A stretch of 64,000 nucleotides of DNA from Chitinophagaceae bacterium (lineage in GTDB: Bacteria > Bacteroidota > Bacteroidia > Chitinophagales > Chitinophagaceae), in NCBI GenBank assembly GCA_003168265.1, contig PMSV01000006.1, positions 1-64,000 of the forward strand, read 5' to 3'. The stretch's first letter is position 1. Each line of letters begins with the position of its first letter. Below are positions 8,881 to 18,323 of this stretch, piece after piece. The position numbers were made by a program, and so were the translations under genes. The notes beneath the pieces are model-generated. The model saw only the letters and a list, made by a program, of their open reading frames with translations, was not told the DNA's origin and did not search any database.

Positions 8881-9978
8881 ATGATCGGATTTAATTTCAC
8901 CAAATTTGATCCTACTAAAGAGGGCAAATCCAAATTTGACCAATTGCTGGATCTGTTCATGCAACTCCTGAATTATACCAATGGGGATGTGGGAGAGGCA
9001 TTGCAGTGGATGAATCAATTGGATAAAGAATATAAACTGACGGACCAGGAATATGGAATGGGAGATTTTATCGAAGAGCTGAGGGAAAAGGGTTATATCG
9101 ATGAGAACAAACAGAACGGGGAAATCAAGATTACGCCCAAGACCGAGCAGGGAATCCGTAAACGATCCCTTGAAGAGATTTTTGGAAAATTAAAAAAGAC
9201 CAAACAGGGCAATCACAACACATTTAAGCCGGGCTTTGGAGATGAGATCAACCCGGAGACCCGTTCTTTTCAATTCGGCGACCTGCTTGAACAGATCGAT
9301 TTCACGGAGTCCATCCGCAATGCACAGATCAATCACGGAGTGGAGAGCTTCAATATGCAGGAAGACGATCTCAAGATAAGGGAAACCGATTTCAGGTCAC
9401 AAACCTCAACGGTCCTGATGATCGATATTTCTCATTCCATGATCCTCTATGGGGAAGACAGAATCACACCTGCTAAAAAAGTCGCCATGGCCCTCAGCGA
9501 ACTTATCACGACCAAATACCCAAAAGATACCCTGGATATTGTGGTATTCGGCAATGATGCGTGGCCTGTTGAAATAAAAGACCTTCCCTACCTTCAGGTC
9601 GGGCCTTACCATACCAATACGGTTGCCGGCCTGGAAATGGCGATGGATATTTTGCGCCGCCGCCGCAACCAGAACAGGCAGATCTTCATGATCACGGACG
9701 GGAAACCGACCTGCCTGAAAATCGGAAAAAAGTATTATAAGAACAGTTTCGGTCTGGATCGAAAAATCACCAACCGTTGTTTGAACCTTGCTGCACAATG
9801 CAAAAAGCTGAAAATCCCGATTACGACTTTTATGATTGCCAGCGATCCTTATCTGCAACGTTTCGTGACCGAATTCACGGAAACCAATAACGGCAAGGCA
9901 TTTTTCGCCGCCCTGGATAAATTGGGGGCTTTTATATTCCGGGATTTTGAAAGCGGCAAAAGAAAAACAGTTTATTAG
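8881..9978 (+). CDS. VWA domain-containing protein
   Basis: MIDAS DISHS (VLMIDISHSMILYGED), TxD (MITDGKPT). Confidence 0.85.
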   Translation: MIGFNFTKFDPTKEGKSKFDQLLDLFMQLLNYTNGDVGEALQWMNQLDKEYKLTDQEYGMGDFIEELREKGYIDENKQNGEIKITPKTEQGIRKRSLEEIFGKLKKTKQGNHNTFKPGFGDEINPETRSFQFGDLLEQIDFTESIRNAQINHGVESFNMQEDDLKIRETDFRSQTSTVLMIDISHSMILYGEDRITPAKKVAMALSELITTKYPKDTLDIVVFGNDAWPVEIKDLPYLQVGPYHTNTVAGLEMAMDILRRRRNQNRQIFMITDGKPTCLKIGKKYYKNSFGLDRKITNRCLNLAAQCKKLKIPITTFMIASDPYLQRFVTEFTETNNGKAFFAALDKLGAFIFRDFESGKRKTVY

Positions 9979-10125
9979 CATGCTATTTGCGCCTATGGCG
10001 CATCAATTGTCCTAACGCCATTGAATATTTTAAGGAATTACCACCTGACGATTGTTTCCCATACCGGTTTTAATTTTTAAATTTCCAACAGGTTAGCGGT
10101 TAAAGAAAGACAGAAAAAATCAAAC

Positions 10126-11649
10126 ATGAACAGAGAGCAAATAAAAACATTGGGTGAGTTAAAGAAATCGGGGTATAAAAGGAAAAGCGTCAAAGAAGAA
10201 ATCCGGGAGAACCTGATTCGAAAACTTGGAACAAACCAAACTACATTTTCAAAAATCATAGGATACGAGGATTCAGTTATACCGGATACGGAAAGAGCCC
10301 TCCTATCCAGGCACAATATTTTGTTTCTCGGGCTGAGAGGACAGGCCAAGACGCGTATGGCAAGGCAAATGGTGGAATTGATGGATGAGTACATACCCAT
10401 AGTTGCCGGAAGCGAGGTCAATGACGACCCACTTTATCCCATTTCCAAATTTGCCAAAGACCAGATTGAAGAAAAAGGCGATGCGACGCCCATTTCCTGG
10501 TTGAACCGGAGCGAAAGATATGGAGAGAAACTGGCCACTCCCGATGTGAGCGTGGCAGACCTGATTGGAGACATCGATCCTATCAAAGCAGCCAATCTGC
10601 GACTGAATTTTGCTGACGAACGAGTCATTCATTTCGGGATCATACCCAAGAGTAACCGGGGCATCTTTGTGATCAATGAGATACCCGACCTTCAGGCCAG
10701 GATCCAGGTGGCGCTTTTTAATATTCTGGAAGAAGGTGATATTCAAATCCGCGGTTTCAAGCTGCGAATGCCACTCGACATTCTTTTCGTTTTCACTGCC
10801 AATCCGGAGGACTACACGAACAGGGGTTCGATCGTCACGCCCCTTAAGGATCGCATTGAAAGCCAGATACTGACCCATTATCCTAAAAGCATTGAACATT
10901 CGCTTGCTATAACCGAACAGGAAGCAGAGATTCTTGATGAACAAAAAAACAGGGTCAGGATCAGCGATCTGGTAAAAAGGCTGATCGAACAAGTGGCTTT
11001 TGAAGCAAGGACAAGTGAGTTCGTAGACAAGAAGAGCGGGGTTTCAGCCCGACTGACGATCGCTGCTTTTGAGAATGCAGTGAGCGCTGCGGAAAGAAGG
11101 GCGATCATCAATAAGGAAAAAGAGACCCAGGTCTGGATAAGCGATCTGGTCGGTATCATTCCTTCCATTACAGGAAAAATCGAATTGGTATATGAGGGAG
11201 AACAGGAAGGACCCTATCAGGTTGCCTTCAACCTGCTGGAAAAAGCCTTTCGTTCACAGTTTGTCAATTATTTCCCCAATCCAGAGCAACTTAAAAAAAG
11301 AAAACCTTCGGAAAAAGAAGAAAACCCTTTTCGATCCATCATCGTCTGGTTCGACAAGGGAAACCAGCTTAATTTGTTTTTCAACAGCAAGGATGATGAA
11401 AAGATTCAACAACTCTATAAGGTGGACGGATTGCATCCCCTGATTAAAAAATACTTTAAGCATTCATCAGAGAAAGAGACCGCACTGCTCATGGAATTCG
11501 TCCTGCACGGACTTTCTGCCTACTCCATGATCAGTAAGAAAATCGTGGAAGGAAGGATCGAATTTAAAGACCTGATCGGATCCATGGTGAACCTGGGACC
11601 CGGTTCTTATTCCAGCGACCAGGATTTTGAAGAAAATGATTTCAATTAA
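10126..11649 (+). CDS. AAA+ ATPase, magnesium chelatase (ChlI)/MoxR-like
   Basis: Walker A GLRGQAKT, Walker-B-like GIFVINEI, FTANPEDYTNRG sensor region, downstream of the VWA gene. Confidence 0.85.
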   Translation: MNREQIKTLGELKKSGYKRKSVKEEIRENLIRKLGTNQTTFSKIIGYEDSVIPDTERALLSRHNILFLGLRGQAKTRMARQMVELMDEYIPIVAGSEVNDDPLYPISKFAKDQIEEKGDATPISWLNRSERYGEKLATPDVSVADLIGDIDPIKAANLRLNFADERVIHFGIIPKSNRGIFVINEIPDLQARIQVALFNILEEGDIQIRGFKLRMPLDILFVFTANPEDYTNRGSIVTPLKDRIESQILTHYPKSIEHSLAITEQEAEILDEQKNRVRISDLVKRLIEQVAFEARTSEFVDKKSGVSARLTIAAFENAVSAAERRAIINKEKETQVWISDLVGIIPSITGKIELVYEGEQEGPYQVAFNLLEKAFRSQFVNYFPNPEQLKKRKPSEKEENPFRSIIVWFDKGNQLNLFFNSKDDEKIQQLYKVDGLHPLIKKYFKHSSEKETALLMEFVLHGLSAYSMISKKIVEGRIEFKDLIGSMVNLGPGSYSSDQDFEENDFN

Positions 11650-11657
11650 GATAGCTC

Positions 11658-12614
11658 TCAATAGCGGACCTGTACACCGAATCTTCCATCCGCTTCTGCC
11701 AGTTCACTTACAGCGGAATTGCTGATCCGGAGCAGGAGGCCCTCGCTTTCTTTCATATCGGGCAATTGGCCTAAAACTTTTGCATATACGCTTTTCTGTG
11801 TGGCCGGCGCGATGATCTTTACAATGGTGCCAACAGGTATGTTATTTACAAGGATATAATATTTTCCATCGTTCCATCCGCTGGTGCTTTTGAATGTCCC
11901 TGCCGTACCAGTGGCCTTGTTCCCCCCATCATTGAAATCCCCCCGGAAATATCCTCCATTGGCATGGTAAGTGGAAGTTGAACCAGACGTAGAATAGGAA
12001 GTTGGGGTTGATTTCGTCTCTGATGTTGTCATATTGTCGGAGCTAGCAATATCAGAACCATTGACTGTGCCGGATGGAACCGGTTTTGGGGTCTGGGTTA
12101 TGAACTGCGACTCGGGTAATGAGGCCTTATTCGCCAGCGCAGAAAGCTGGGTTTTTACTCTCAGAAAGCCAATGATTACCGGGCTGCCTTCCTTCAATTC
12201 AATGCCCTGGATCTTATTCCATTTTTGCAGGCTGGCGACTGGTATATGGTTGTACAATGCGCTGACCTGGCTGAGTTTTTCATCCTGCCCTGAAACATGG
12301 TAAACCGGCACCAGGCTTTCATCCGCGCTTTTCCGGGCGCTTTGTGTGAAATTCACGTTCGTCAGCGGAATCTTTAATTCTTCCCCGATACTCAGGGCAT
12401 GTTGTAGGTTCAGGTTGTTGAAAGGGGCCAATTCTTTAGGGCTGATATTATAAAGTCTTCCGATGCTATACCAATTCTCTTTTGCCATCACTTTATGGAG
12501 CAGGTAATTATTCCCGGAGCCGCTAATTACTTTCAACCCGCCTGTCTGCGAATAAGTGATCAAAACGGAGAGGCTCAGGATAATGATGAACGTGATTCTT
12601 TTCATGGTTTTCAT
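11658..12614 (-). CDS. LysM domain-containing secreted protein
   Basis: Signal peptide MKRITFIIILSLSVLITYSQ; LysM-like HKVMAKENWYSIGRLYNISPKELAPFNNLN. ORF track start 12701 looks too far upstream. Confidence 0.8.
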   Translation of the reverse strand: MKTMKRITFIIILSLSVLITYSQTGGLKVISGSGNNYLLHKVMAKENWYSIGRLYNISPKELAPFNNLNLQHALSIGEELKIPLTNVNFTQSARKSADESLVPVYHVSGQDEKLSQVSALYNHIPVASLQKWNKIQGIELKEGSPVIIGFLRVKTQLSALANKASLPESQFITQTPKPVPSGTVNGSDIASSDNMTTSETKSTPTSYSTSGSTSTYHANGGYFRGDFNDGGNKATGTAGTFKSTSGWNDGKYYILVNNIPVGTIVKIIAPATQKSVYAKVLGQLPDMKESEGLLLRISNSAVSELAEADGRFGVQVRY

Positions 12615-12673
12615 TTTGGCGTTCTTTTGCAAAGATGGATAATATCCTGCAAAAAAAATCCTAAATGAGGGGT

Positions 12674-14056
12674 TCAACCTCCTGCCTTTCTGATCCTCCA
12701 TTCCTGCGGATAATAATTATTGCTGCGATTTGACAAAACCTTTATCCACCCCAGTCCATGCTCTTTATAACGGACAAGGCGCCAGCCCGGCCTGACACCT
12801 GCTGGATGCAGGTCCTCCCTTCTCAGGTATCTTAAACCGTCTTCCAATCCCAGGTCCAGAGATGGTATGTTTTTATTTAATATTTTACTTAGGGCCAGTT
12901 CAGGAGAGGGGAGAAGCTCATTTGAGCTGAGCTTGCCCAGGCAGATACCCGCTTTTTTGAGATAGAGTGTTGAAGAAAGGGATTCTATCTGTTTAGCGGC
13001 AATTACAGGAAGGGCATAGACCATTTGCTCTTTTTTCAGAAAAGAAAGCTCAGTCTGATCATCCAGCCAGGGACGGATAACGGCATCCTCCTTTTTGGAT
13101 ATCCTTTCGAAGGAAAACTGCTTTTTTTTGTAGGCAATCCCAATTGACGATCCGGTTTTTCTAAAAGCAGCAAGGAAAAATCCCTCTCCGCGGACCTGGT
13201 CCGGGTAGAACCTGTAACCGAAACAGGACTTATCCGTGGATTGGGTCTCAAAGATTTTCCAGTCCGGATCAATGGGTATCCGAAGACTTTCCAGTTCAAA
13301 GGATTCAGCCATCCAGTCCAAAATTTCTTCATTTTCTTCAACGGAATAAGAACAGGTGGAATAGATCAACAGGCCCCCCGATTTCAAAGCAGGCAGGGCA
13401 TCGGTAATAATTCTCTGCTGGCGCCTGCTGCAAAGTTGAACCTGGGAGGGGCTCCATTCGGAGATCAGTTCCGGTTCCCTTCGAAACAAACCGCTGCCGC
13501 TGCAGGGGGCATCGATTAGAAGCAGATCGAAAAATTCTTCCAGACTTCCAAAATCCGATGGATCGTTTTGCGTGACGACAAAGTTCATTGCGCCCCATTT
13601 GTTCAAGTTCTCTGTTAATATTGGGACCCTTGTCCGGATGACCTCATTGCTGACCATCAGGCTATCCGGAGAGAGTATCGATTGGAACAGGGTGGATTTA
13701 CCTCCCGGCGCCGCACAGAGGTCCAGCGCATTTATTGGTTTGGAGATTTGACCTTGGTTTCTTAAAGCCTGTTCGATGAACATACTGCTTGCTTCCTGCA
13801 CATAATAAGTGCCTGCATGAAAAAGGGGGTCAAAAGTGAAAACTGGCCGCTGTTTAAGATAATGGCCAAAAGAAGACCAGGGTACAGGTTCCAGTCCGGG
13901 AAAAGCCATTTGAATTTCCTCCGGGTCTCTCCATTTAAGCGGATTTGTACGGATGGAACTCTGATGCTCGCTGCTTTCGTGAACCTTTATGAAACTTTCT
14001 TCGAGGAAACCTCTGGCTTTTTTAAGGGATTCTATCAGTGTATCTGGAATTTGCAC
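12674..14056 (-). CDS. RsmF/NSUN-type rRNA cytosine-C5 methyltransferase
   Basis: NOL1/NOP2/Sun motifs: LDLCAAPGGKSTL, DAPCSGSGLFRR, STCSYSVEENE. Confidence 0.9.
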   Translation of the reverse strand: MQIPDTLIESLKKARGFLEESFIKVHESSEHQSSIRTNPLKWRDPEEIQMAFPGLEPVPWSSFGHYLKQRPVFTFDPLFHAGTYYVQEASSMFIEQALRNQGQISKPINALDLCAAPGGKSTLFQSILSPDSLMVSNEVIRTRVPILTENLNKWGAMNFVVTQNDPSDFGSLEEFFDLLLIDAPCSGSGLFRREPELISEWSPSQVQLCSRRQQRIITDALPALKSGGLLIYSTCSYSVEENEEILDWMAESFELESLRIPIDPDWKIFETQSTDKSCFGYRFYPDQVRGEGFFLAAFRKTGSSIGIAYKKKQFSFERISKKEDAVIRPWLDDQTELSFLKKEQMVYALPVIAAKQIESLSSTLYLKKAGICLGKLSSNELLPSPELALSKILNKNIPSLDLGLEDGLRYLRREDLHPAGVRPGWRLVRYKEHGLGWIKVLSNRSNNYYPQEWRIRKAGG

Positions 14057-14094
14057 AGAAAAAAATTAGAATTTAAATTTGCCTTACCGGCCGA

Positions 14095-15522
14095 TTAAAG
14101 AACCCGAATTTCCCCGATAAGGTTCTGAAGCACTTTTTTTGCATCCCCGAAAAGCATGGATGTCCTCGGCTGAAAAAATAAAGCGTTTTCGATGCCTGCA
14201 TAACCCGGTTTCATACTGCGTTTATTTACGATACAGGTTTTTGCCAGTTCGACATCGAGGATGGGCATTCCGTAAATAGGGGAGGAGGGGTCTTTTTTGG
14301 CAGCCGGATTGACTACATCATTGGCGCCTAGGACAAGCACCACATCGGTTGCCGGAAATTCTTCATTGGCCTGTTCCATTTCGAGAAGCAGATCATAACT
14401 TACATCTGCTTCTGCCAGCAGGACATTCATATGGCCTGGCATGCGGCCGGCCACCGGATGGATGGCATATTTTACATCTACCCCCTTTTCAGTCAGCAAT
14501 TTTTCGAGTTCATGACAAGCATACTGGGCCTGTGCTACGGCCAGTCCGTATCCCGGTACGATCAATACCTTCTGTGAATAAGCCATGACCATGGCGGCAT
14601 CACTAAGGGAGATTGACTTGTATGATCCTTGTTCCATGTTCTCTGCTGAAGAAGAAGCGGATGCTCCGAAGGAGCCGATGAGCACATTTAAAAGGGAACG
14701 GTTCATTGCTTTACACATCATGATAGTAAGCAGAGTCCCTGCGGATCCGACCAGGATTCCTCCTGTCAGCATGGCCTTGTTGTTATATAGAAACCCGCCG
14801 CAGGCTGCGGCAACACCAGTAAAGGAATTCAATAATGAAATGACGACAGGCATATCAGCTCCTCCGATGGGCAGCACAAAGAGTATTCCATAGAAAAATG
14901 CAAGTCCGGCGGTAATAAAAAAATAGATATGGGCCTCGTCCAGGTCGGTTTGGTAGGTATAAATGGCCGCTGCCAGCACCAGGGCGAGGAAAAGAATATT
15001 GGTCAGGTGTTGTCCCCTGAATACAATGTCCTTCACATTTCCGCTCAGCTTACCCCAGGCAATGATGCTTCCGGCAAACGATACTGTTCCAATGATTACT
15101 CCGGTCACAATGGTAAGATAAAAACCAGGCTGTACAAGGCCTGAAAAGCTGGAAAGTCCCTCGCTGCGGTTTGCTTCGAAGAGATGTTCGAATTCCAAAA
15201 GGGATATCAGTGCCGCACAGGCACCGCCCATACCGTTGAAAAGGCTTACCATCTCCGGCATGGCGGTCATTTTCACTTTTCTGGCTGTCATTGTACCGAT
15301 CAGTCCACCAATGAAAATTCCTAAAAAAATCCAACCCAGGTTATGAAGCGGGCTGCCTTCATTCTTGTAAAGAAAGATCGTTCCTATAATAGCAAGGGTC
15401 ATTCCACCTGCCGCGATGAGATTCCCGCGACGGGCTGTTGCAGGATTGGAGAGCATTTTCAGACCCAGGATAAAGGTTACGGAAGCGGCGATATAGAAGA
15501 CTGTAAGCAGGTCTATTCCCAT
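14095..15522 (-). CDS. pntB: NAD(P)(+) transhydrogenase subunit beta
   Basis: Full-length PntB: multiple TM segments and C-terminal NADP domain (VPGYGLAVAQAQ, GANDVVNPAA). Confidence 0.93.
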   Translation of the reverse strand: MGIDLLTVFYIAASVTFILGLKMLSNPATARRGNLIAAGGMTLAIIGTIFLYKNEGSPLHNLGWIFLGIFIGGLIGTMTARKVKMTAMPEMVSLFNGMGGACAALISLLEFEHLFEANRSEGLSSFSGLVQPGFYLTIVTGVIIGTVSFAGSIIAWGKLSGNVKDIVFRGQHLTNILFLALVLAAAIYTYQTDLDEAHIYFFITAGLAFFYGILFVLPIGGADMPVVISLLNSFTGVAAACGGFLYNNKAMLTGGILVGSAGTLLTIMMCKAMNRSLLNVLIGSFGASASSSAENMEQGSYKSISLSDAAMVMAYSQKVLIVPGYGLAVAQAQYACHELEKLLTEKGVDVKYAIHPVAGRMPGHMNVLLAEADVSYDLLLEMEQANEEFPATDVVLVLGANDVVNPAAKKDPSSPIYGMPILDVELAKTCIVNKRSMKPGYAGIENALFFQPRTSMLFGDAKKVLQNLIGEIRVL

Positions 15523-15525
15523 TCC

Positions 15526-15834
15526 TTATGTTTTCTTTTTGAACATTTCAAGCATCCGGTCGGTAACTACGAACCCTCCGACCACATTGATGGTCCCGAG
15601 TATCACAGCTAAAAATCCCAGCCCAAGGGCCAGAAAATTGCCCTGATCGGCCTTCCCCATGACGATGATTGCCCCAATAATTACGACACCATGGATCGCA
15701 TTGGCTCCGCTCATAAGGGGGGTATGCAGTACCGCAGGCACCCGCCCGATGACTTCTACGCCCAGAAATATCATGAGAATGACGATGTACAGGATTTGCT
15801 GATTGTCACTGACCCAATGCAGAATTTGACTCAT
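15526..15834 (-). CDS. pntA2: NAD(P) transhydrogenase alpha-2 (short membrane) subunit
   Basis: 102 aa, TM domain typical of the PntA C-terminus (HTPLMSGANAIHGVVIIGAI), 3 nt from pntB. Confidence 0.9.
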   Translation of the reverse strand: MSQILHWVSDNQQILYIVILMIFLGVEVIGRVPAVLHTPLMSGANAIHGVVIIGAIIVMGKADQGNFLALGLGFLAVILGTINVVGGFVVTDRMLEMFKKKT

Positions 15835-16042
15835 GCCTGATGGAATTTTTCCCGGTCGTGAAGTTAATCCGGGATAATCAAAAAACCCGCATTATTCTCC
15901 ACAAGAAGATAACATGAGAACCGGTAAACAGAAAAAATGATTGTAAGAGCGAGCGCTGAGCTTCTGATTTTCTGAACATCTTAAACCTATCCGGGTTTAG
16001 AAATAAATAAATTACAGGTCATCACAGCCACGAAAAAAGAAG

Positions 16043-16085
16043 GGTTCTGAAAAGATGAGATGCGGTTCTGAAACAGATGAGATAC
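16043..16085 (+). repeat. Two imperfect about 21-bp tandem copies (ggttctgaaa[a/c]agatgagat)
   Basis: ggttctgaaaagatgagatgc followed by ggttctgaaacagatgagatac in the rpsA upstream region. Confidence 0.6.
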
Positions 16086-16195
16086 ACTAGGCATGTATAG
16101 GCCGATCATACCCCTCCCTGCTGCCAATCCTGCCTGCCAAAACACTTTTTGCCATTTCATACCCCCAAAATAACTGGATTTTAGCCTTTTTTTCC

Positions 16196-16203
16196 TACAT
16201 TTG
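16196..16203 (+). promoter_or_regulatory. -7 motif TACATTTG upstream of rpsA
   Basis: TAnnTTTG 30 nt before ATG at 16234. Confidence 0.5.
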
Positions 16204-16233
16204 CAACCCGATTTTAAAGCATCGGATCTAATT

Positions 16234-18189
16234 ATGTCTGAAAACAATATTGTTAACTCAAACGCTGAAGAACAGGAACCGGCCCCAGAGGCCCAGGTAA
16301 CAGCGGTAACAAACATTCCTGCAGCAGAACCTGCCGAACAGCCGGTCGTAGTGGCGGCTCAGGTAGAAGAAAAACTTGCGACGGCTCATGATGATTTTGA
16401 CTGGAGCATCGATAAACGCAATGTCACCCACTACACAAAGGATGAGAAAGAAAAATACGATCATGTCTATGAGAACACTTTTATCACGATCACTGACAGT
16501 GAACTGATCACCGGGACTGTCGTGGCTCTTACAAAGACCGATGTAGTGGTGAATATCGGTTTCAAAAGCGACGGCCTTGTATCCCTCAATGAATTCAGGG
16601 ATACGCCCAACATGAAGATCGGCGATGAGGTAGAAGTGATGGTCGTCGAAAAAGAAGACCGGGAAGGGCACCTGCATCTTAGCCGCAAACAAGCCAGGAT
16701 CACCCGCGCATGGGAAAGGATCGTGGAAGTGCATCGCACAGGAGAGGTTGTCACCGGTACCGTTACGAGTAAAACCAAGGGTGGCCTTATCGTTGATGTA
16801 TTCGGCATGGAAACCTTCCTGCCGGGTTCTCAGATTGATGTCAAACCCGTTACCGATTACGACCAATTCGTTAACAAGACCATGGAATTCAAGGTCGTTA
16901 AGATCAATGATACCATTAAAAATGCAGTCGTTTCTCACAAGGCCCTGATCGAAAGCGATATCGAAGCACAACGTGCAGAGATTATGAGCAAACTGGAAAA
17001 AGGCCAGGTGCTGGAGGGAACAATTAAGAATATTACCGATTTCGGAGCCTTTATGGACCTTGGCGGCCTTGACGGATTGCTGTATATTACCGATATAAGC
17101 TGGGGCCGTATTTCTCACCCAAGTGAGGTGCTGAAACTGGATCAAAAACTCCAGGTCGTTGTACTTGATTTCGACGATGGTAAGAAACGCATCAGCCTTG
17201 GTCTGAAACAACTTACCCCGCATCCCTGGGATGTGCTTCCTGAAACGATTAAAGAAGGAGCCATCGTGAAGGGGAAAGTGGTCAATATTGAAGATTACGG
17301 TGCATTCCTGGAAGTAATGCCCGGAGTGGAAGGTCTTGTGCATGTGAGCGAGATCACATGGGCCAATACGCCGATCAATGCCAAGGAATTCTTCAAGCTG
17401 GGCGATGAACACCAGTCAAAAGTTGTGACCCTGGATAAGGCCAACCGTAAAATGAGCCTTTCTATCAAACAGCTCAGTGAAGATCCCTGGAGTACCATAG
17501 AAACAAAATTCCCTCAGGGAAGCAAACATACCGGACTGGTCAAGAACATCACTCCTTACGGCGTGTTTGTGGAACTTTCTCCAGGCATCGGGGGCATGAT
17601 CCATATCAGCGACCTGAGCTGGCTCAAACGTTTCAATCACCCTTCGGAATTTACAAAGGTTGGTCAGCATATCGATGTGATCATCCTGGGCATCGACAAG
17701 GACAACCGCAAACTCCAACTCGGACATAAGCAACTCGAAGAAGATCCCTGGAATGCACTGGAACAGACTTTCGCGATCGGAACCGTGCATGAAGGAACCG
17801 TTATCCGTAAAGACGATAAAGGAGCCCTGGTTCAATTGCCCTATGGTCTGGAAGGATTTGCACCTAACCGCCATTTGTTTAAGGAAGACGGCAAACAAAT
17901 CGGCGCAGATGAAACCAACAGTTTTATGGTAATCGAATTCGATCGCAATGAAAAACGCATCGTTCTTTCTCATACCCGTATCTGGGAACAGGCCAAACAT
18001 GATGAGAAGGAAGCAGCGCGTAAGGAATCGAGAGTCGAAGCTGACCAGGCTCGCAAAGCAGTAAAAACCATCCAGAGTAAGGTTGAAAAACCGACACTCG
18101 GTGATCTTGGCGCCCTTGCAGGCATCAAAGAAAAACTGCAGCAGGAAGAAAAAGGAAATGTGGCGCCCGGCAGTGAACCTAAACAATAG
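16234..18189 (+). CDS. rpsA: 30S ribosomal protein S1
   Basis: Multiple S1 repeats (e.g. GTIKNITDFGAFMDLGGLDGLLYITDISWGRISHPSE). True ATG at 16234 rather than the track start at 16201. Confidence 0.95.
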   Translation: MSENNIVNSNAEEQEPAPEAQVTAVTNIPAAEPAEQPVVVAAQVEEKLATAHDDFDWSIDKRNVTHYTKDEKEKYDHVYENTFITITDSELITGTVVALTKTDVVVNIGFKSDGLVSLNEFRDTPNMKIGDEVEVMVVEKEDREGHLHLSRKQARITRAWERIVEVHRTGEVVTGTVTSKTKGGLIVDVFGMETFLPGSQIDVKPVTDYDQFVNKTMEFKVVKINDTIKNAVVSHKALIESDIEAQRAEIMSKLEKGQVLEGTIKNITDFGAFMDLGGLDGLLYITDISWGRISHPSEVLKLDQKLQVVVLDFDDGKKRISLGLKQLTPHPWDVLPETIKEGAIVKGKVVNIEDYGAFLEVMPGVEGLVHVSEITWANTPINAKEFFKLGDEHQSKVVTLDKANRKMSLSIKQLSEDPWSTIETKFPQGSKHTGLVKNITPYGVFVELSPGIGGMIHISDLSWLKRFNHPSEFTKVGQHIDVIILGIDKDNRKLQLGHKQLEEDPWNALEQTFAIGTVHEGTVIRKDDKGALVQLPYGLEGFAPNRHLFKEDGKQIGADETNSFMVIEFDRNEKRIVLSHTRIWEQAKHDEKEAARKESRVEADQARKAVKTIQSKVEKPTLGDLGALAGIKEKLQQEEKGNVAPGSEPKQ

Positions 18190-18210
18190 TTTTAGTGATA
18201 AGATGGTAAA

Positions 18211-18236
18211 AACCCGGCTCATCGCCGGGTTTTTTG
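18211..18236 (+). terminator. Rho-independent terminator after rpsA
   Basis: AACCCGGCTCATCGCCGGGTTTTTTG. Confidence 0.88.
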
Positions 18237-18323
18237 TTTTCCTGACAGTATTCTTGCGGCCGCAAACCTTTTTCTAACAAAAGCCTAACTAAAAGCGCGG
18301 CTTTTTTCATTAATTTCATAGCC

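Noticed and set aside
16258-17412. Long 384-aa minus-strand ORF inside rpsA
   Set aside because: Fully antisense to rpsA; shadow ORF driven by codon bias.
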